A DNA stretch of 64,000 nt from Maritimibacter sp. DP1N21-5. GTDB taxonomy: Bacteria; Pseudomonadota; Alphaproteobacteria; Rhodobacterales; Rhodobacteraceae. The translations under genes and the position numbers were made by a program. Within the stretch, counting starts at the first letter, position 1; the number at the start of each line of letters is the position of its first letter. Positions 44,286-54,112 of the stretch are shown here, one piece after another. The notes beneath the pieces are model-generated. The model had not been told where the DNA came from. It searched no databases and saw only the letters and a program-made list of their open reading frames with translations. The stretch lies in the NCBI RefSeq assembly GCF_019218295.1, contig NZ_JAHUZF010000004.1:248001-312000 (forward strand), given 5' to 3'.

Positions 44286-45713
44286 ATGGCTACGACCGAC
44301 TCACCCGAGAGCCCGCAGAAGCTCTATGCGGCCCGCGAACCCGTGTTTCCGCGACGCGTGCGCGGCAAATTTCGTGCGCTGAAATGGTGGATCATGGCGC
44401 TGACGCTTGGCGTCTATTACCTGACGCCGTGGATCCGCTGGGACCGCGGGCCGAACCTGCCCGACCAGGCGGTACTCGTGGACCTCGCCGGGCGCCGCTT
44501 CTTCTTCTTCTGGATCGAGATCTGGCCGCATGAATTTTATTTCATCGCGGGGCTTCTCATCATGGCGGGGCTTGGGCTCTTTCTCTTCACCTCGGCGCTG
44601 GGCCGGGTCTGGTGCGGCTATGCCTGCCCGCAGACCGTCTGGACCGACCTTTTCATCCTGACCGAGCGCTGGATCGAGGGCGACCGCAACGCCCGCGTGC
44701 GCCTGTGGAATGCCAAGTGGAACCTGCGCAAATGGCGGCTCCGGCTGTCGAAATGGGCGGTCTGGCTGTTGATCGGTGCGGCGACCGGCGGGGCCTGGGT
44801 CTTCTATTTCACAGATGCGCCGCAGCTTCTGGGCGATCTCTTTACCGGGAACGCGCATCCGGTCGCCTATACCACCATCGCGATCATGACCTTCACGACC
44901 TTCTTCTTCGGCGGTGTCGCGCGGGAACAGATCTGTATCTATGCCTGCCCCTGGCCGCGCATCCAGGCCGCGATGATGGACGAGGACACCGTCGTCGTCG
45001 CCTACCGCGACTGGCGGGGCGAGCCGCGTGGTCGGGGTAAGCAGCGCGAAGGGCTGGGCGACTGCATCGACTGCAACGCCTGCGTGAACGTGTGCCCCAT
45101 GGGGATCGACATCCGCGACGGTCAGCAGCTCGAATGTATCACCTGCGCGCTCTGCATCGACGCCTGTGACGAGATGATGGACAAGGTCGGCAAGCCGCGC
45201 GGGCTGATCGACTACATCGCGCTGAAGGACGAGGTCCACGAACGCGCCGGCGGGCACAAGCGCTCGCTCATCAAACACGTCCTGCGCCCGCGCGTGCTGC
45301 TCTACACCTTCCTCTGGGCCGCCATCGGCGTGGCGCTGACCGTGATGCTCTTCGTGCGTCCGGTGATCGACCTGACCGTTCGCCCGGTGCGCAACCCGAC
45401 CTTCGTGACGCTCTCGGACGGGTCGGTGCGCAACACCTACGAGGTGGGCGTGCGTAACAAGCATGGGGAAAGTCGGCCGTTCTACTTCACGCTCGGCATC
45501 GACAGCCCCTTCATGGTAAACGTGGAAGGCACGGTCGAGACGATGCTCTCGGTCCCCGCCGACACGGAAGGCAAGACGCGTCTTTACGTGACCGCCCCGG
45601 CGGGAACCGACATGGCGCGGGACGACAGAACCGAAATCCGCATCTGGGTCATCGACGGGGTCACGGGCGACCGGACTTTCCATGACACGGTCTTCAATGG
45701 GAGAGGGCAATGA
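44286..45713 (+). CDS. ccoG: cbb3 oxidase assembly protein CcoG (RdxB/FixG), membrane polyferredoxin
   Basis: 475 aa. Membrane helices frame two 4Fe-4S ferredoxin motifs, CIDCNACVNVCPMG and CITCALCIDACDE, plus CGYACPQTVW and YACPWPR. CcoG helps deliver copper to the oxidase, probably by reducing it. The ATG at 44286 (GGAAG upstream) is preferred: earlier in-frame starts at 44208 and 44262 lie in or next to the FNR promoter. A C-terminal Ig-like periplasmic domain follows the last helix. First gene of ccoGHIS. Confidence 0.95.
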   Translation: MATTDSPESPQKLYAAREPVFPRRVRGKFRALKWWIMALTLGVYYLTPWIRWDRGPNLPDQAVLVDLAGRRFFFFWIEIWPHEFYFIAGLLIMAGLGLFLFTSALGRVWCGYACPQTVWTDLFILTERWIEGDRNARVRLWNAKWNLRKWRLRLSKWAVWLLIGAATGGAWVFYFTDAPQLLGDLFTGNAHPVAYTTIAIMTFTTFFFGGVAREQICIYACPWPRIQAAMMDEDTVVVAYRDWRGEPRGRGKQREGLGDCIDCNACVNVCPMGIDIRDGQQLECITCALCIDACDEMMDKVGKPRGLIDYIALKDEVHERAGGHKRSLIKHVLRPRVLLYTFLWAAIGVALTVMLFVRPVIDLTVRPVRNPTFVTLSDGSVRNTYEVGVRNKHGESRPFYFTLGIDSPFMVNVEGTVETMLSVPADTEGKTRLYVTAPAGTDMARDDRTEIRIWVIDGVTGDRTFHDTVFNGRGQ

Positions 45714-46198
45714 GCGTGGTTGAACAGGAACACTCCGGCCGCAAGCTGACCGGCTGGCACGTGCTGGCGATCTTCGTGAGCGCTTTCGCGGTCATCATCG
45801 GGGTCAACGTCTTCATGGCGGTGCAGGCCGTGAGCACCTTTCCGGGCCTCGAGACGAAGAACTCCTATGTCGCGAGCCAGCAGTTCGACGCGGACCGTGC
45901 GGCGCAGGAGGCGCTGGGATGGACGGTCGAGCCGGGGATCCTCGGCACGCAACTGTCGCTCCGGATCACGGATGAGACGGGTCTTCCCGTCGAAGTGGCC
46001 GAGATCGGCGGCATCCTTGGCCGCGCGACGCATGTGCTCGACGATCAGGAGCCGGAGTTTATCCGGACCATGACCGGCGCCTATGTCGCCGAGGTCGGCC
46101 AGCTTGACTACGGCAAATGGGAAATGCGCCTGTCCGCCACCGCCGCCGATGGCACCCGCTACCGCAAGCTCATCGAGCTTTTCGTTCCGAAGTCCTGA
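45710..46198 (+). CDS. ccoH: cbb3 oxidase assembly protein CcoH (FixH)
   Basis: 162 aa with one N-terminal membrane helix (about 15-38) and a periplasmic beta domain. GWHVLAIFVSAFAVIIGVN and the following MAVQAVSTFPGLETKNSY match FixH. It holds assembly intermediates of the oxidase. The ATG overlaps the ccoG stop (ATGA). Confidence 0.93.
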   Translation: MSVVEQEHSGRKLTGWHVLAIFVSAFAVIIGVNVFMAVQAVSTFPGLETKNSYVASQQFDADRAAQEALGWTVEPGILGTQLSLRITDETGLPVEVAEIGGILGRATHVLDDQEPEFIRTMTGAYVAEVGQLDYGKWEMRLSATAADGTRYRKLIELFVPKS

Positions 46199-46207
46199 GA
46201 TCCGATC

Positions 46208-48394
46208 ATGGCCGCACCCGTTTCCGCCTGTCCTGCCTGCGATGCAGCCGCGCTTGCCGAAAGCACGGCGGGGCGGGGTTATGCCGGCAACGGCGGTGAA
46301 GCGAAACGCATCATGCTCTCGCTGCCCACCGCTCATTGCGCGGCCTGTATCGTCGGGGTGGAAAGCGGGCTCGCGACGCAACCGGGCGTGCGCTCGGCGC
46401 GGGTGAACCTGACGCTCAAGCGCGCGACGGTGGAAGCGGACCAGGGGATAGAGGCGGAAGAGCTTGCCGCCTACCTGACCTCCATCGGCTACGAGGCTTA
46501 TGAGCTAGATGCCGGGGCACTGTCCGCGACCGAGACGGACAAACGCTCGAAGGACCTTCTGATGCGGCTGGGCGTCGCGTTTTTCGGCATGATGAACGTG
46601 ATGCTCCTGTCCGTCGCGGTCTGGTCCGGGGCGTCGGACGCAACGCGCGACATGTTCCACTGGGTGAGCGCAGGGATCGCGCTGCCCATCGTCGCATTTT
46701 CCGCGCAGCCCTTTTTCATCTCGGCCTGGTCGGCGCTCCGCGTGAAGCGGCTCAACATGGACGTGCCGATCTCGCTCGCCATCCTGCTCGCTTCGGGCAT
46801 GTCGGTCTACGAGGTGATGAACCATGGCGAGAACGCCTATTTCGACGCTGCGATTTCGCTGACCATGTTCCTGCTCGCAGGCCGCTATCTCGACCACCGG
46901 ACCCGCGCCGTGGCCCGATCGGCGGCCGAGGAACTGGCCGCGCTGGAAGTGCCGCGTGCGCACCGAATCGTGGGCGACAGGGACGAGGTCGTGCCGGTCG
47001 CCGAGCTCGCCATCGGCGATCTGGTCCGCGTCACCCCCGGCAACCGTGTTCCGGTGGACGGCATGGTCGAAACCGGCGAGAGCGAGGTGGACCGTTCGCT
47101 CCTGACGGGCGAAAGCCTGCCCGTCTTTGCCGGGCCGGGTGCCATGGTGAACGCGGGCGAGCACAACCTGACCGGGCCCTTGACGGTCCGGGTCGCTGCT
47201 GCGGGCAAGGACAGCTCGCTCCACCGCATGGCCGACCTCGTCGCCATCGCGGAAACCGCGCGCAACAAGTACACGTCGCTCGCGGACAAGGCGGCGGCGT
47301 TCTATGCGCCTGTCGTGCATCTTCTGGCGCTGGCGGCTTTCGTCGTGTGGCTGGTCATCTCGGGGGGCGACGTGCGCCTCGCGCTCAATATCGCTGTGGC
47401 GACCCTCATCATCACCTGTCCCTGCGCACTGGGTCTTGCCGTGCCGGCGGTGACGACGGCGGCGTCCGGGCGGCTCTTCAAGCGCGGGATGCTCCTGAAA
47501 AGCGCGACGGCGATGGAACGTCTGGCCGAGGTCGATCACGTGGTCTTCGACAAGACCGGCACGCTGACCGAAGGCAACCCGACGCCGGACAATCTTGGCG
47601 ATCATACGGACGAGGATCTGGCCGTTGCGGTCGCGCTGGCCCAAGGCTCGGCGCATCCGCTGGCCCGTGCCATTGCCTCCCATGCGGGGGTGCCGGCGGC
47701 GGTTGTGTCCTCCGTTCGGGAAGTGCCGGGCCACGGGATCGAGGCGCTGCACGACGGGCAGGAGGTTCGCCTTGGCCGCGCCGAATGGGTGGGTGCTGCC
47801 CAGATCGGTCGGACCGCGACCTATCTCAAGATCGGCAAGCGGCCCGCGGTCGCCTTTACCTTCACCGACGCGCTGCGCGACGGCGCGGGCGAGGCGGTGA
47901 CGGCGCTGAAAGCAGCGGGATACGGCGTCACGCTGGTCTCCGGCGACGCCCAGGCGGCGGTGCGCGACGTGGCGCATCGTTTGGGCATCGAAGATTACCG
48001 TTCGGGCATGCTCCCTGAAGGCAAGGTCGCGGTGCTGGAGGCGCTCGCGGCCGAAGGCAAACGGGTGCTCATGGTGGGCGACGGGCTCAACGACACGGCG
48101 GCGCTGGCGGCGGCGCATGTGTCGATCTCGCCGGCTTCCGCGCTCGAAGCCGCGCGCGTGGTCAGCGACATCGTGCTTCTGGGCAAATCGCTCGCACCGC
48201 TTCCCGACACGCTGGCCACGGCAAAGAAAGCCACGCGTCGGATCAAGGAGAACTTCGGTGTCGCGGTCGTCTACAACGCCGTGTCGATCCCGCTCGCGCT
48301 GATCGGCCTGGCCACGCCGCTGTCGGCGGCCTTGGCGATGTCGACCTCGTCGATTATCGTCTCCCTCAATGCCCTCAGACTGCGTGTGAAATGA
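46208..48394 (+). CDS. ccoI: P1B-type copper ATPase for cbb3 assembly (CcoI/FixI)
   Basis: 728 aa. An N-terminal metal-binding domain (HCAAC, about 39-43), eight helices, the transport motif CPC in TCPCALGLAV (about 404-406), the phosphorylation site DKTGTLTEG (about 447-455), and MVGDGLNDTAAL. It exports copper needed for the CuB site, as CopA2-type FixI proteins do. A Cys pair (CPAC) near the N-terminus is an extra metal site. 9 bases after ccoH; its stop overlaps ccoS. Confidence 0.95.
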   Translation: MAAPVSACPACDAAALAESTAGRGYAGNGGEAKRIMLSLPTAHCAACIVGVESGLATQPGVRSARVNLTLKRATVEADQGIEAEELAAYLTSIGYEAYELDAGALSATETDKRSKDLLMRLGVAFFGMMNVMLLSVAVWSGASDATRDMFHWVSAGIALPIVAFSAQPFFISAWSALRVKRLNMDVPISLAILLASGMSVYEVMNHGENAYFDAAISLTMFLLAGRYLDHRTRAVARSAAEELAALEVPRAHRIVGDRDEVVPVAELAIGDLVRVTPGNRVPVDGMVETGESEVDRSLLTGESLPVFAGPGAMVNAGEHNLTGPLTVRVAAAGKDSSLHRMADLVAIAETARNKYTSLADKAAAFYAPVVHLLALAAFVVWLVISGGDVRLALNIAVATLIITCPCALGLAVPAVTTAASGRLFKRGMLLKSATAMERLAEVDHVVFDKTGTLTEGNPTPDNLGDHTDEDLAVAVALAQGSAHPLARAIASHAGVPAAVVSSVREVPGHGIEALHDGQEVRLGRAEWVGAAQIGRTATYLKIGKRPAVAFTFTDALRDGAGEAVTALKAAGYGVTLVSGDAQAAVRDVAHRLGIEDYRSGMLPEGKVAVLEALAAEGKRVLMVGDGLNDTAALAAAHVSISPASALEAARVVSDIVLLGKSLAPLPDTLATAKKATRRIKENFGVAVVYNAVSIPLALIGLATPLSAALAMSTSSIIVSLNALRLRVK

Positions 48395-48552
48395 ACGTTC
48401 TGGTCTTCCTCATCCCGGTTTCCATCTTCCTCGGCATGCTGGGGCTGGTCCTCTTCGTCTGGACCATGAAGCGCGGTCAGTATGACGACCCCGAGGGCGC
48501 GGCCCAGCGGATCCTGTCGGGGCAGTACGACGACAAGCCCGCCGAGGACTGA
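48391..48552 (+). CDS. ccoS: cbb3 oxidase assembly protein CcoS (FixS)
   Basis: 53 aa with one membrane helix (about 5-25) followed by KRGQYDDPEGAAQRIL, the CcoS signature. It is needed for cofactor insertion into CcoN. The ATG at 48391 overlaps the ccoI stop (ATGA). Confidence 0.94.
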   Translation: MNVLVFLIPVSIFLGMLGLVLFVWTMKRGQYDDPEGAAQRILSGQYDDKPAED

Positions 48553-48558
48553 GGCATG

Positions 48559-48582
48559 CCGGGCCAGCGCGCGCCCGGTTTT
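48559..48582 (+). terminator. Terminator of ccoGHIS
   Basis: CCGGGC (48559-48564) pairs with GCCCGG (48573-48578), followed by TTTTCATTT. It separates the oxidase genes from urease. Confidence 0.7.
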
Positions 48583-48726
48583 CATTTCGCCCCTATTTTG
48601 TGCGGTCAGCTCATTTCATGAGCGGTCGCATTCTGTCGCGACGGTCCGTCGTTCGGAATGAACTGCGACCGCCTGACTTCCCCCGGCCCCTCCTGTCTGA
48701 TCAAGTCCGGTGCCACCGGAGGAATC

Positions 48727-49560
48727 ATGACCGCTTTGACCGCCGCTCCGATCACGGAAGCCGCCCAGCCCCGTGCGCGCGGCGCGGTGCGGCTGAGCGC
48801 GAAGCTTCGTGGCAAGGCGAGCGTGATCGACGACCTGTCGATGTCGGGCTCACTGAAGTGCCTGTTTCCCCGGACCTTCGCGGACCATCTGGACGCCATG
48901 CTGATCAACACGGCGGGCGGCGTCACCGGAGGGGATCGCTTCTTTCTCGAGGCACGCGCGGGCGAGGGCACGACGCTGACCCTGACCACGCAGGCGGCCG
49001 AGCGCGCCTATGCCGCCCGGGGCGAGGCACCGGGGCGGGTCGAGACCATGTTGACGGCCGGGGCGGGCGCCCGGCTCAACTGGCTCCCGCAGGAGACGAT
49101 CCTGTTCAACGAGATGAACTTCGCGCGTCGCCTGACCGTGGACCTGGCCGATGATGCGCGGTTCCTGATGGTCGAGCCGCTGGTGCTGGGGCGCGTCGCC
49201 ATGGGAGAAGAGCTGTGCGAGGGACGGTTCATGGACCGGGTGACGATCCGGCGTGGCGGTGTGCCGCTCTATGCGGACGGCGTGAACCTGTCGGGCGATA
49301 TTGCCGGACACATGGCCTCGCGCGCCACGATGGGAGGTGCGCGGGCGATGGCGGCACTGGTCCTCGTCGGTCCCGAGGCAGCGGCGATGCTTGACCGTCT
49401 TCGGGCCTTGATGCCCGGGACCGGGGGTGCGAGCCTTCTGGCAGATGACATTCTGGTCGCCCGCGTGGTGGCCCCGGACGGCTGGCGGCTCAGGCAGGTC
49501 ATCGTGCCCGCGATCCGGCTGCTCAACGACGACGAAATCCCAAGACCCTGGATGCTCTGA
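48727..49560 (+). CDS. ureD: Urease accessory protein UreD (UreH)
   Basis: 277 aa. UreD binds apo-urease and, with UreF and UreG, guides nickel insertion. Family marks: [36 protein letters not shown] and WLPQETILF. The ATG at 48727 has GGAGGA 4-9 bases upstream; a longer frame begins at 48658 but lacks a site. First gene of the urease operon; the gap of 174 bases before it holds the ccoS terminator and a short GCTCAT/ATGAGC hairpin. Confidence 0.94.
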   Translation: MTALTAAPITEAAQPRARGAVRLSAKLRGKASVIDDLSMSGSLKCLFPRTFADHLDAMLINTAGGVTGGDRFFLEARAGEGTTLTLTTQAAERAYAARGEAPGRVETMLTAGAGARLNWLPQETILFNEMNFARRLTVDLADDARFLMVEPLVLGRVAMGEELCEGRFMDRVTIRRGGVPLYADGVNLSGDIAGHMASRATMGGARAMAALVLVGPEAAAMLDRLRALMPGTGGASLLADDILVARVVAPDGWRLRQVIVPAIRLLNDDEIPRPWML

Positions 49561-49561
49561 C

Positions 49562-49864
49562 ATGAACCTGACCCCGAGAGAAAAAGACAAGCTGCTGGTC
49601 TCGATGGCCGCCATCGTGGCCCGCAACCGGCTGGCGCGTGGCGTGAAGCTCAACCATCCCGAGGCGATCGCGCTGATCACCGATGCGGTGGTCGAGGGCG
49701 CGCGGGACGGGCGCTCGGTGGCCGAGATGATGCGTGCGGGCGCACAGGTCATCACCCGCGATCAGTGCATGGAGGGCGTGCCCGAGATGATCCACGAGGT
49801 TCAGGTGGAAGCGACTTTCCCGGACGGCACCAAGCTCGTCACTGTTCACAACCCCATCAGGTAG
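49562..49864 (+). CDS. ureA: Urease subunit gamma
   Basis: 100 aa, the standard length. Sequence is typical throughout ([42 protein letters not shown]). It forms the (alpha-beta-gamma)3 urease with UreB and UreC. The ATG follows the ureD TGA after one base. Confidence 0.97.
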   Translation: MNLTPREKDKLLVSMAAIVARNRLARGVKLNHPEAIALITDAVVEGARDGRSVAEMMRAGAQVITRDQCMEGVPEMIHEVQVEATFPDGTKLVTVHNPIR

Positions 49865-49873
49865 GAGACCGAT

Positions 49874-50056
49874 ATGCGTGCCCTCATCGTCCTTGTGCTG
49901 ACCACGACGCCCGCGCTGGCGCATCCCCTTGACGCTCCGCATCTGCACGAGTCGGACGGCTTCTGGATCGCCGCCATGGCCGCCGTGATCGGTGTGGCGT
50001 TGTCTTCGGTCGCGGTGGTACGGGCGCTGGCCGAAGCCCGGCGAGGCGACCAATGA
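49874..50056 (+). CDS. Small secreted or membrane peptide with His-rich N-terminus, inside the urease operon
   Basis: 60 aa. A signal-like start ([16 protein letters not shown]) is followed by [13 protein letters not shown], then a membrane helix (about 31-51) and a basic end. If the signal is cut after ALA, the mature protein begins with four His within 11 residues, which could bind Ni2+ in the periplasm (inference). Its stop overlaps the ureB ATG, so it is translated with urease. Peptides of this kind sit between ureA and ureB in related genomes as far as I recall; function unknown. Confidence 0.75.
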   Translation: MRALIVLVLTTTPALAHPLDAPHLHESDGFWIAAMAAVIGVALSSVAVVRALAEARRGDQ

Positions 50057-50358
50057 TCCCCGGCGAGGTCATGGCCGCTCCCGGCGAACTCACCCTCAAC
50101 GAGGGGGCCGAGGTCGTCACGATCATGGTTGCCAATACCGGGGACCGCCCGGTCCAGGTCGGATCGCATTACCATTTCTACGAGACGAACCCGGCGCTCG
50201 ACTTCGACCGCGAGAAGGTGCGGGGCATGCGGCTCGATATCGCGCCGGGCACCGCCGTCCGGTTCGAGCCGGGGCAGTCGCGCGAGGTCAATCTGGTGCC
50301 CTTGGGCGGCACGCGCACGGTCTATGGCTTCAATCAGAAGGTGATGGGGAGCCTCTGA
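50053..50358 (+). CDS. ureB: Urease subunit beta
   Basis: 101 aa. Motifs: [23 protein letters not shown] and GTAVRFEPG, all standard for UreB. ATG at 50053 overlaps the previous stop; its own stop shares one base with the following gfa-like gene (TGATG). Confidence 0.97.
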   Translation: MIPGEVMAAPGELTLNEGAEVVTIMVANTGDRPVQVGSHYHFYETNPALDFDREKVRGMRLDIAPGTAVRFEPGQSREVNLVPLGGTRTVYGFNQKVMGSL

Positions 50359-50840
50359 TGACCGTGACGATCGAAGGCGGATGTCAGTGCGGCGCGGTGA
50401 ACTTCACCGTCGAGAGCGCGACGCCGGTTCCTTATCAGCGGTGCTACTGCACGATCTGCCGGGTTTCGGCCGGGGGCGGGGGATACTCGGTGAACATCGG
50501 GGCCATCACGGAAACGCTGTCGGTGGACAACTGGGAGGGGATGGACAGCTTTCAGGCCAGGCTCGACACGGGCGGCCATTCGGGGGCCGAGCGGTATTAT
50601 TGCAGGGCCTGCGGGACGCAACTCTGGCTCTTCGATGAGCGCTGGCCCGAGCTTGTCCACCCCATCGCTGGGGTCATCCGCACGCCGCTTCGCGCGCCGC
50701 CCAGCATCACCCATATCTTCATGGGCGAGAAGCCCGACTGGGTTAAGGCGGAGGTGTCCGAGGGCGATCAGGTGTTCGACAGCTACCCCGACGTGTCCCT
50801 TGTCGACTGGCACAAGGCGCAGGGAGTCTACGCCGGATGA
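50358..50840 (+). CDS. GFA/CENP-V family zinc protein, embedded in the urease operon
   Basis: 160 aa. The Zn-binding cysteines are in place: GGCQCGAV near the N-terminus, CYCTICR, and CRACGTQ. The fold is that of glutathione-dependent formaldehyde-activating enzyme, though most family members have other or unknown roles. It overlaps ureB by one base at the start and the next small gene by four at the end, so it is co-translated with urease. A link to urea metabolism is not obvious. Confidence 0.88.
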   Translation: MTVTIEGGCQCGAVNFTVESATPVPYQRCYCTICRVSAGGGGYSVNIGAITETLSVDNWEGMDSFQARLDTGGHSGAERYYCRACGTQLWLFDERWPELVHPIAGVIRTPLRAPPSITHIFMGEKPDWVKAEVSEGDQVFDSYPDVSLVDWHKAQGVYAG

Positions 50841-51142
50841 GACGCCTGCCGACCCCGATGGACTATTGGGCCAATGTGATTGAGGCCGGAATGATCGTGG
50901 GCGAGGCCAACATGGTCATTGCCATGCGGCTCTGGGGGATGGCCGGGCTCTGGTCGGTAACCCCGTCCGAGAATGCGCGGATGCTGTCGGAAAAGACCGG
51001 CGCCTATACCCGCGCCATCATGAACGCCAGTGTGGCCGCCGCGACCGGGGGCGACGCCGCCAAGGCCGCGATGAAGCCGATCCGGCAGAAGACGAAATCA
51101 AACGTGAAACGGCTCGCGAAACGCGGGCCAAGACTGCCCTAG
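50837..51142 (+). CDS. Small helical protein of unknown function, embedded in the urease operon
   Basis: 101 aa, mainly helical and amphipathic, with a basic C-terminus ([12 protein letters not shown]). It opens with [28 protein letters not shown] helices rich in Met and Ala, faintly like phasins. No signature. The ATG overlaps the previous stop (ATGA); ureC follows after 71 bases. Confidence 0.7.
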   Translation: MRRLPTPMDYWANVIEAGMIVGEANMVIAMRLWGMAGLWSVTPSENARMLSEKTGAYTRAIMNASVAAATGGDAAKAAMKPIRQKTKSNVKRLAKRGPRLP

Positions 51143-51213
51143 GGTGGGATGAACGGACGCGCCAGAGACGGATCTCGGGCGCGAAACAAGGATGCAAGGC
51201 GAGGACGGCTAAC

Positions 51214-52932
51214 ATGCCCGCGAAAATCAGACGCTCCGACTATGCCGCGATGTTCGGCCCCACGACCGGCGACAAGGTGCGGCTTGCCGACACCGACCTG
51301 ATCATCGAGGTCGAGCGCGACCTGACCGCCGAGGGGGGTTATGGCGATCAGGTAAAGTTCGGCGGCGGCAAGGTCATCCGCGACGGGATGGGTCAAAGCC
51401 AGGTCACGCGTGGCGATGGGGCCGTCGACCTTGTCATCACCAACGCGCTGATCGTGGACCACACCGGCATCTTCAAGGCCGATGTCGGCATCCGGTCGGG
51501 GCGGATCGTGGCCATCGGCAAGGCGGGCAATCCCGATACGCAGTCGGGTGTGACCATCATCATCGGACCGGGGACCGAGGTCATCGCGGGCGAAGGTAAG
51601 ATCCTGACCGCAGGCGGGATGGACAGCCACATTCACTTCATCGCGCCGCAGCAGATCGAGGACGCTCTGCATTCGGGCCTGACCACGATGCTGGGCGGCG
51701 GCACCGGTCCCGCCCATGGCACGCTCGCCACCACCTGCACGCCGGGGCCCTGGAATATCGGGCGGATGCTCATGGCGCTCGATGGCGTGCCGATGAATAT
51801 CGGTCTGGCTGGCAAGGGCAACGCCTCGCTTCCCGCCGCGCTCGAAGAACAGGTGATGGCCGGGGCCTGTTGCCTCAAGCTGCATGAGGATTGGGGCACC
51901 ACGCCCGCCGCCATCGACACCTGTCTGTCGGTCGCCGACGACATGGACGTGCAGGTGATGATCCACACCGACACGCTGAACGAATCCGGTTTTGTCGAAA
52001 ACACCGTCGCGGCCATGAAGGGCCGGACGATCCACGCCTTCCACACCGAAGGGGCGGGCGGTGGCCATGCGCCGGACATCATCAAGGTCTGCGGCGAAGA
52101 CTTCGTGCTGCCCTCGTCCACCAACCCGACGCGGCCCTTCACCGTGAACACGCTCGAGGAACACCTCGACATGCTCATGGTCTGTCACCACTTGGACAAG
52201 TCGATCCCCGAGGACGTGGCCTTTGCCGAAAGCCGCATCCGGCGCGAAACCATCGCGGCCGAGGACATCCTGCACGATATGGGGGCGTTTTCGATCATCG
52301 CGTCGGACAGTCAGGCGATGGGTCGGGTCGGCGAGGTCATCATCCGCACGTGGCAGACCGCCGACAAGATGAAGAAACAGCGCGGGAAACTGGCCGAGGA
52401 AACCGGCGACAACGACAACTTCCGCGTCCGCCGCTACATCGCGAAATACACGATCAACCCGGCCATCGCCCATGGCATGAGCCACGAGATCGGATCCATC
52501 GAAGTGGGCAAGCGCGCCGATCTCGTGCTCTGGAACACCGCGTTCTTCGGCGTGAAGCCCGAGATGGTGCTGATCGGCGGCATGATCGCCATGGCGCAGA
52601 TGGGTGACCCGAATGCCTCGATCCCGACGCCGCAACCGGTCTATTCCCGCCCGATGTTCGGGGCCATGGGGCGGGCGGTCGAAAACTCCGCCGTGCTCTT
52701 CGTCAGCGGTGCCGCCCACAATTCCTCCATCGGCAAACATCTGGGGCTCGCCAAGGAGTGCCTGCCCGTGACCAATACCCGTGGCATCGGCAAGCGCGAC
52801 CTGAAACTCAACGACACGCTGCCACAGATCGAGGTGCACCCCGAGACCTACGAGGTGCGCGCGAACGGCGAGCTTCTGACCTGCGAACCGGCAACCGAAC
52901 TTCCCATGGCGCAGCGCTATTTCCTGTTCTGA
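51214..52932 (+). CDS. ureC: Urease subunit alpha
   Basis: 572 aa. It hydrolyses urea to ammonia and carbamate at a di-nickel site. Ligands seen: HIH (about 138-140), the carbamylated Lys in CLKLHEDWG (about 221), the His pair further on, MVCHHLD with the flap Cys and catalytic His (about 323-326), and Asp in [10 protein letters not shown] (about 366). Intact and full length. Confidence 0.98.
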   Translation: MPAKIRRSDYAAMFGPTTGDKVRLADTDLIIEVERDLTAEGGYGDQVKFGGGKVIRDGMGQSQVTRGDGAVDLVITNALIVDHTGIFKADVGIRSGRIVAIGKAGNPDTQSGVTIIIGPGTEVIAGEGKILTAGGMDSHIHFIAPQQIEDALHSGLTTMLGGGTGPAHGTLATTCTPGPWNIGRMLMALDGVPMNIGLAGKGNASLPAALEEQVMAGACCLKLHEDWGTTPAAIDTCLSVADDMDVQVMIHTDTLNESGFVENTVAAMKGRTIHAFHTEGAGGGHAPDIIKVCGEDFVLPSSTNPTRPFTVNTLEEHLDMLMVCHHLDKSIPEDVAFAESRIRRETIAAEDILHDMGAFSIIASDSQAMGRVGEVIIRTWQTADKMKKQRGKLAEETGDNDNFRVRRYIAKYTINPAIAHGMSHEIGSIEVGKRADLVLWNTAFFGVKPEMVLIGGMIAMAQMGDPNASIPTPQPVYSRPMFGAMGRAVENSAVLFVSGAAHNSSIGKHLGLAKECLPVTNTRGIGKRDLKLNDTLPQIEVHPETYEVRANGELLTCEPATELPMAQRYFLF

Positions 52933-52956
52933 CGCCTGAGCGACCAAGGACCGACC

Positions 52957-53484
52957 ATGACCCGCCTTCCCACCGCCGAAACCGTCGCCCACGTCCATCA
53001 CCCGGACCTCGAGGTCGTCCTGACCTATGACGAACGGTTCCTGCGGCGAAAGGTGCTGACCACCACGGCGGGCGAGCGGTTTCTCGTCGATCTGCCCAAG
53101 ACAACGAGCGTCGGAGCCTTCGACGCCTTCGTTCTGGACGATGGTCGCCGGGTCGGTGTCGTGGCGGCCCAAGAGGCCCTGATCGAGGTGACGGGCCCCG
53201 ACATCCTGCGACTCGCCTGGCACATCGGCAACCGCCACACGCCCGCAGAGATCGATTCACCGAACGCCCGCATTTTAATCAAACGCGATCATGTTTTGGC
53301 GGACATGCTCATCCGCCTCGGCGCGACCCTGCTCGAAATCGAAGCACCCTTCACCCCCGAGGGGGGCGCCTATGGACACGGGCGCACGCACGGGCACGAT
53401 CATTCTCATGGCCATGGTCCGACCGCAGGCGATCATGACCACGACCATGAGCATGGACACGAAGGACCCGATCATGCGCACTGA
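52957..53484 (+). CDS. ureE: Urease nickel chaperone UreE
   Basis: 175 aa. UreE brings nickel to the assembly complex. The peptide-binding N-terminal half leads to a metal-binding half with WHIGNRHTP (conserved His) and ends in a tail of His-Asp/His-Gly repeats for nickel storage, like the tail of CbiX at the left end of the window. The 3' end overlaps ureF by 11 bases. Confidence 0.94.
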   Translation: MTRLPTAETVAHVHHPDLEVVLTYDERFLRRKVLTTTAGERFLVDLPKTTSVGAFDAFVLDDGRRVGVVAAQEALIEVTGPDILRLAWHIGNRHTPAEIDSPNARILIKRDHVLADMLIRLGATLLEIEAPFTPEGGAYGHGRTHGHDHSHGHGPTAGDHDHDHEHGHEGPDHAH

Positions 53485-54112
53485 TGCCGTCATGACGCTT
53501 CACCAATGGCTCTCGCCCGCCTTTCCCGTGGGGGCCTTCACCTATTCCCACGGGCTGGAAGCCGCCTTTCACGCCGGCTGGATCACCGATGCCGGAACGC
53601 TGGAAGCCTGGCTCACCGATCTTCTCACGCTGGGATCCGCCCATGCCGACGCGCATTTCGTCGCGGCGGCCTTCCATGGCGACGTGCCCCTCTCCGAAGT
53701 CGACAGCATGGCCCGCGCCTTTGCGCCCTGCCGGGAGCGGCTTCTTGAGACGGTGGCGCAGGGGCGGGCCTTCTGCGATGTGGTCGGTCACGTCTGGGAC
53801 CGGGAACTGGCCGGGCTGACCTATCCGGTCGCTTTGGGCCGTGCCGCCGCCATTGAACATCTGCCGCTCGAGATGACGCTGACGCTCTATCTGCAGGTCT
53901 TCATCTCGAACCTGGTGAGCGCGGCCCAGCGGCTTGGGCCCATCGGTCAGACGGACGCGCAGCGGGTGATCCGAAACCTCGCCCCGGTCTGCGCCGAGAC
54001 GGCTGCCGAAGCGACCGACGGCAACCTGTCGCACATCGCCAGCGCGACCTTCCTGTCCGATATCGCGGCGATGAAGCACGAAACCCAGTATTCGAGGATC
54101 TTCCGCTCATGA
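53474..54112 (+). CDS. ureF: Urease accessory protein UreF
   Basis: 212 aa helical protein. Marks: [21 protein letters not shown] at the N-terminus, and a C-terminal GQTDAQRVI region. It gates GTPase UreG during nickel transfer. The ATG at 53474 lies inside the end of ureE with GAAGGA upstream; the ATG at 53492 is a possible shorter start. Its stop overlaps ureG. Confidence 0.94.
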   Translation: MRTDAVMTLHQWLSPAFPVGAFTYSHGLEAAFHAGWITDAGTLEAWLTDLLTLGSAHADAHFVAAAFHGDVPLSEVDSMARAFAPCRERLLETVAQGRAFCDVVGHVWDRELAGLTYPVALGRAAAIEHLPLEMTLTLYLQVFISNLVSAAQRLGPIGQTDAQRVIRNLAPVCAETAAEATDGNLSHIASATFLSDIAAMKHETQYSRIFRS

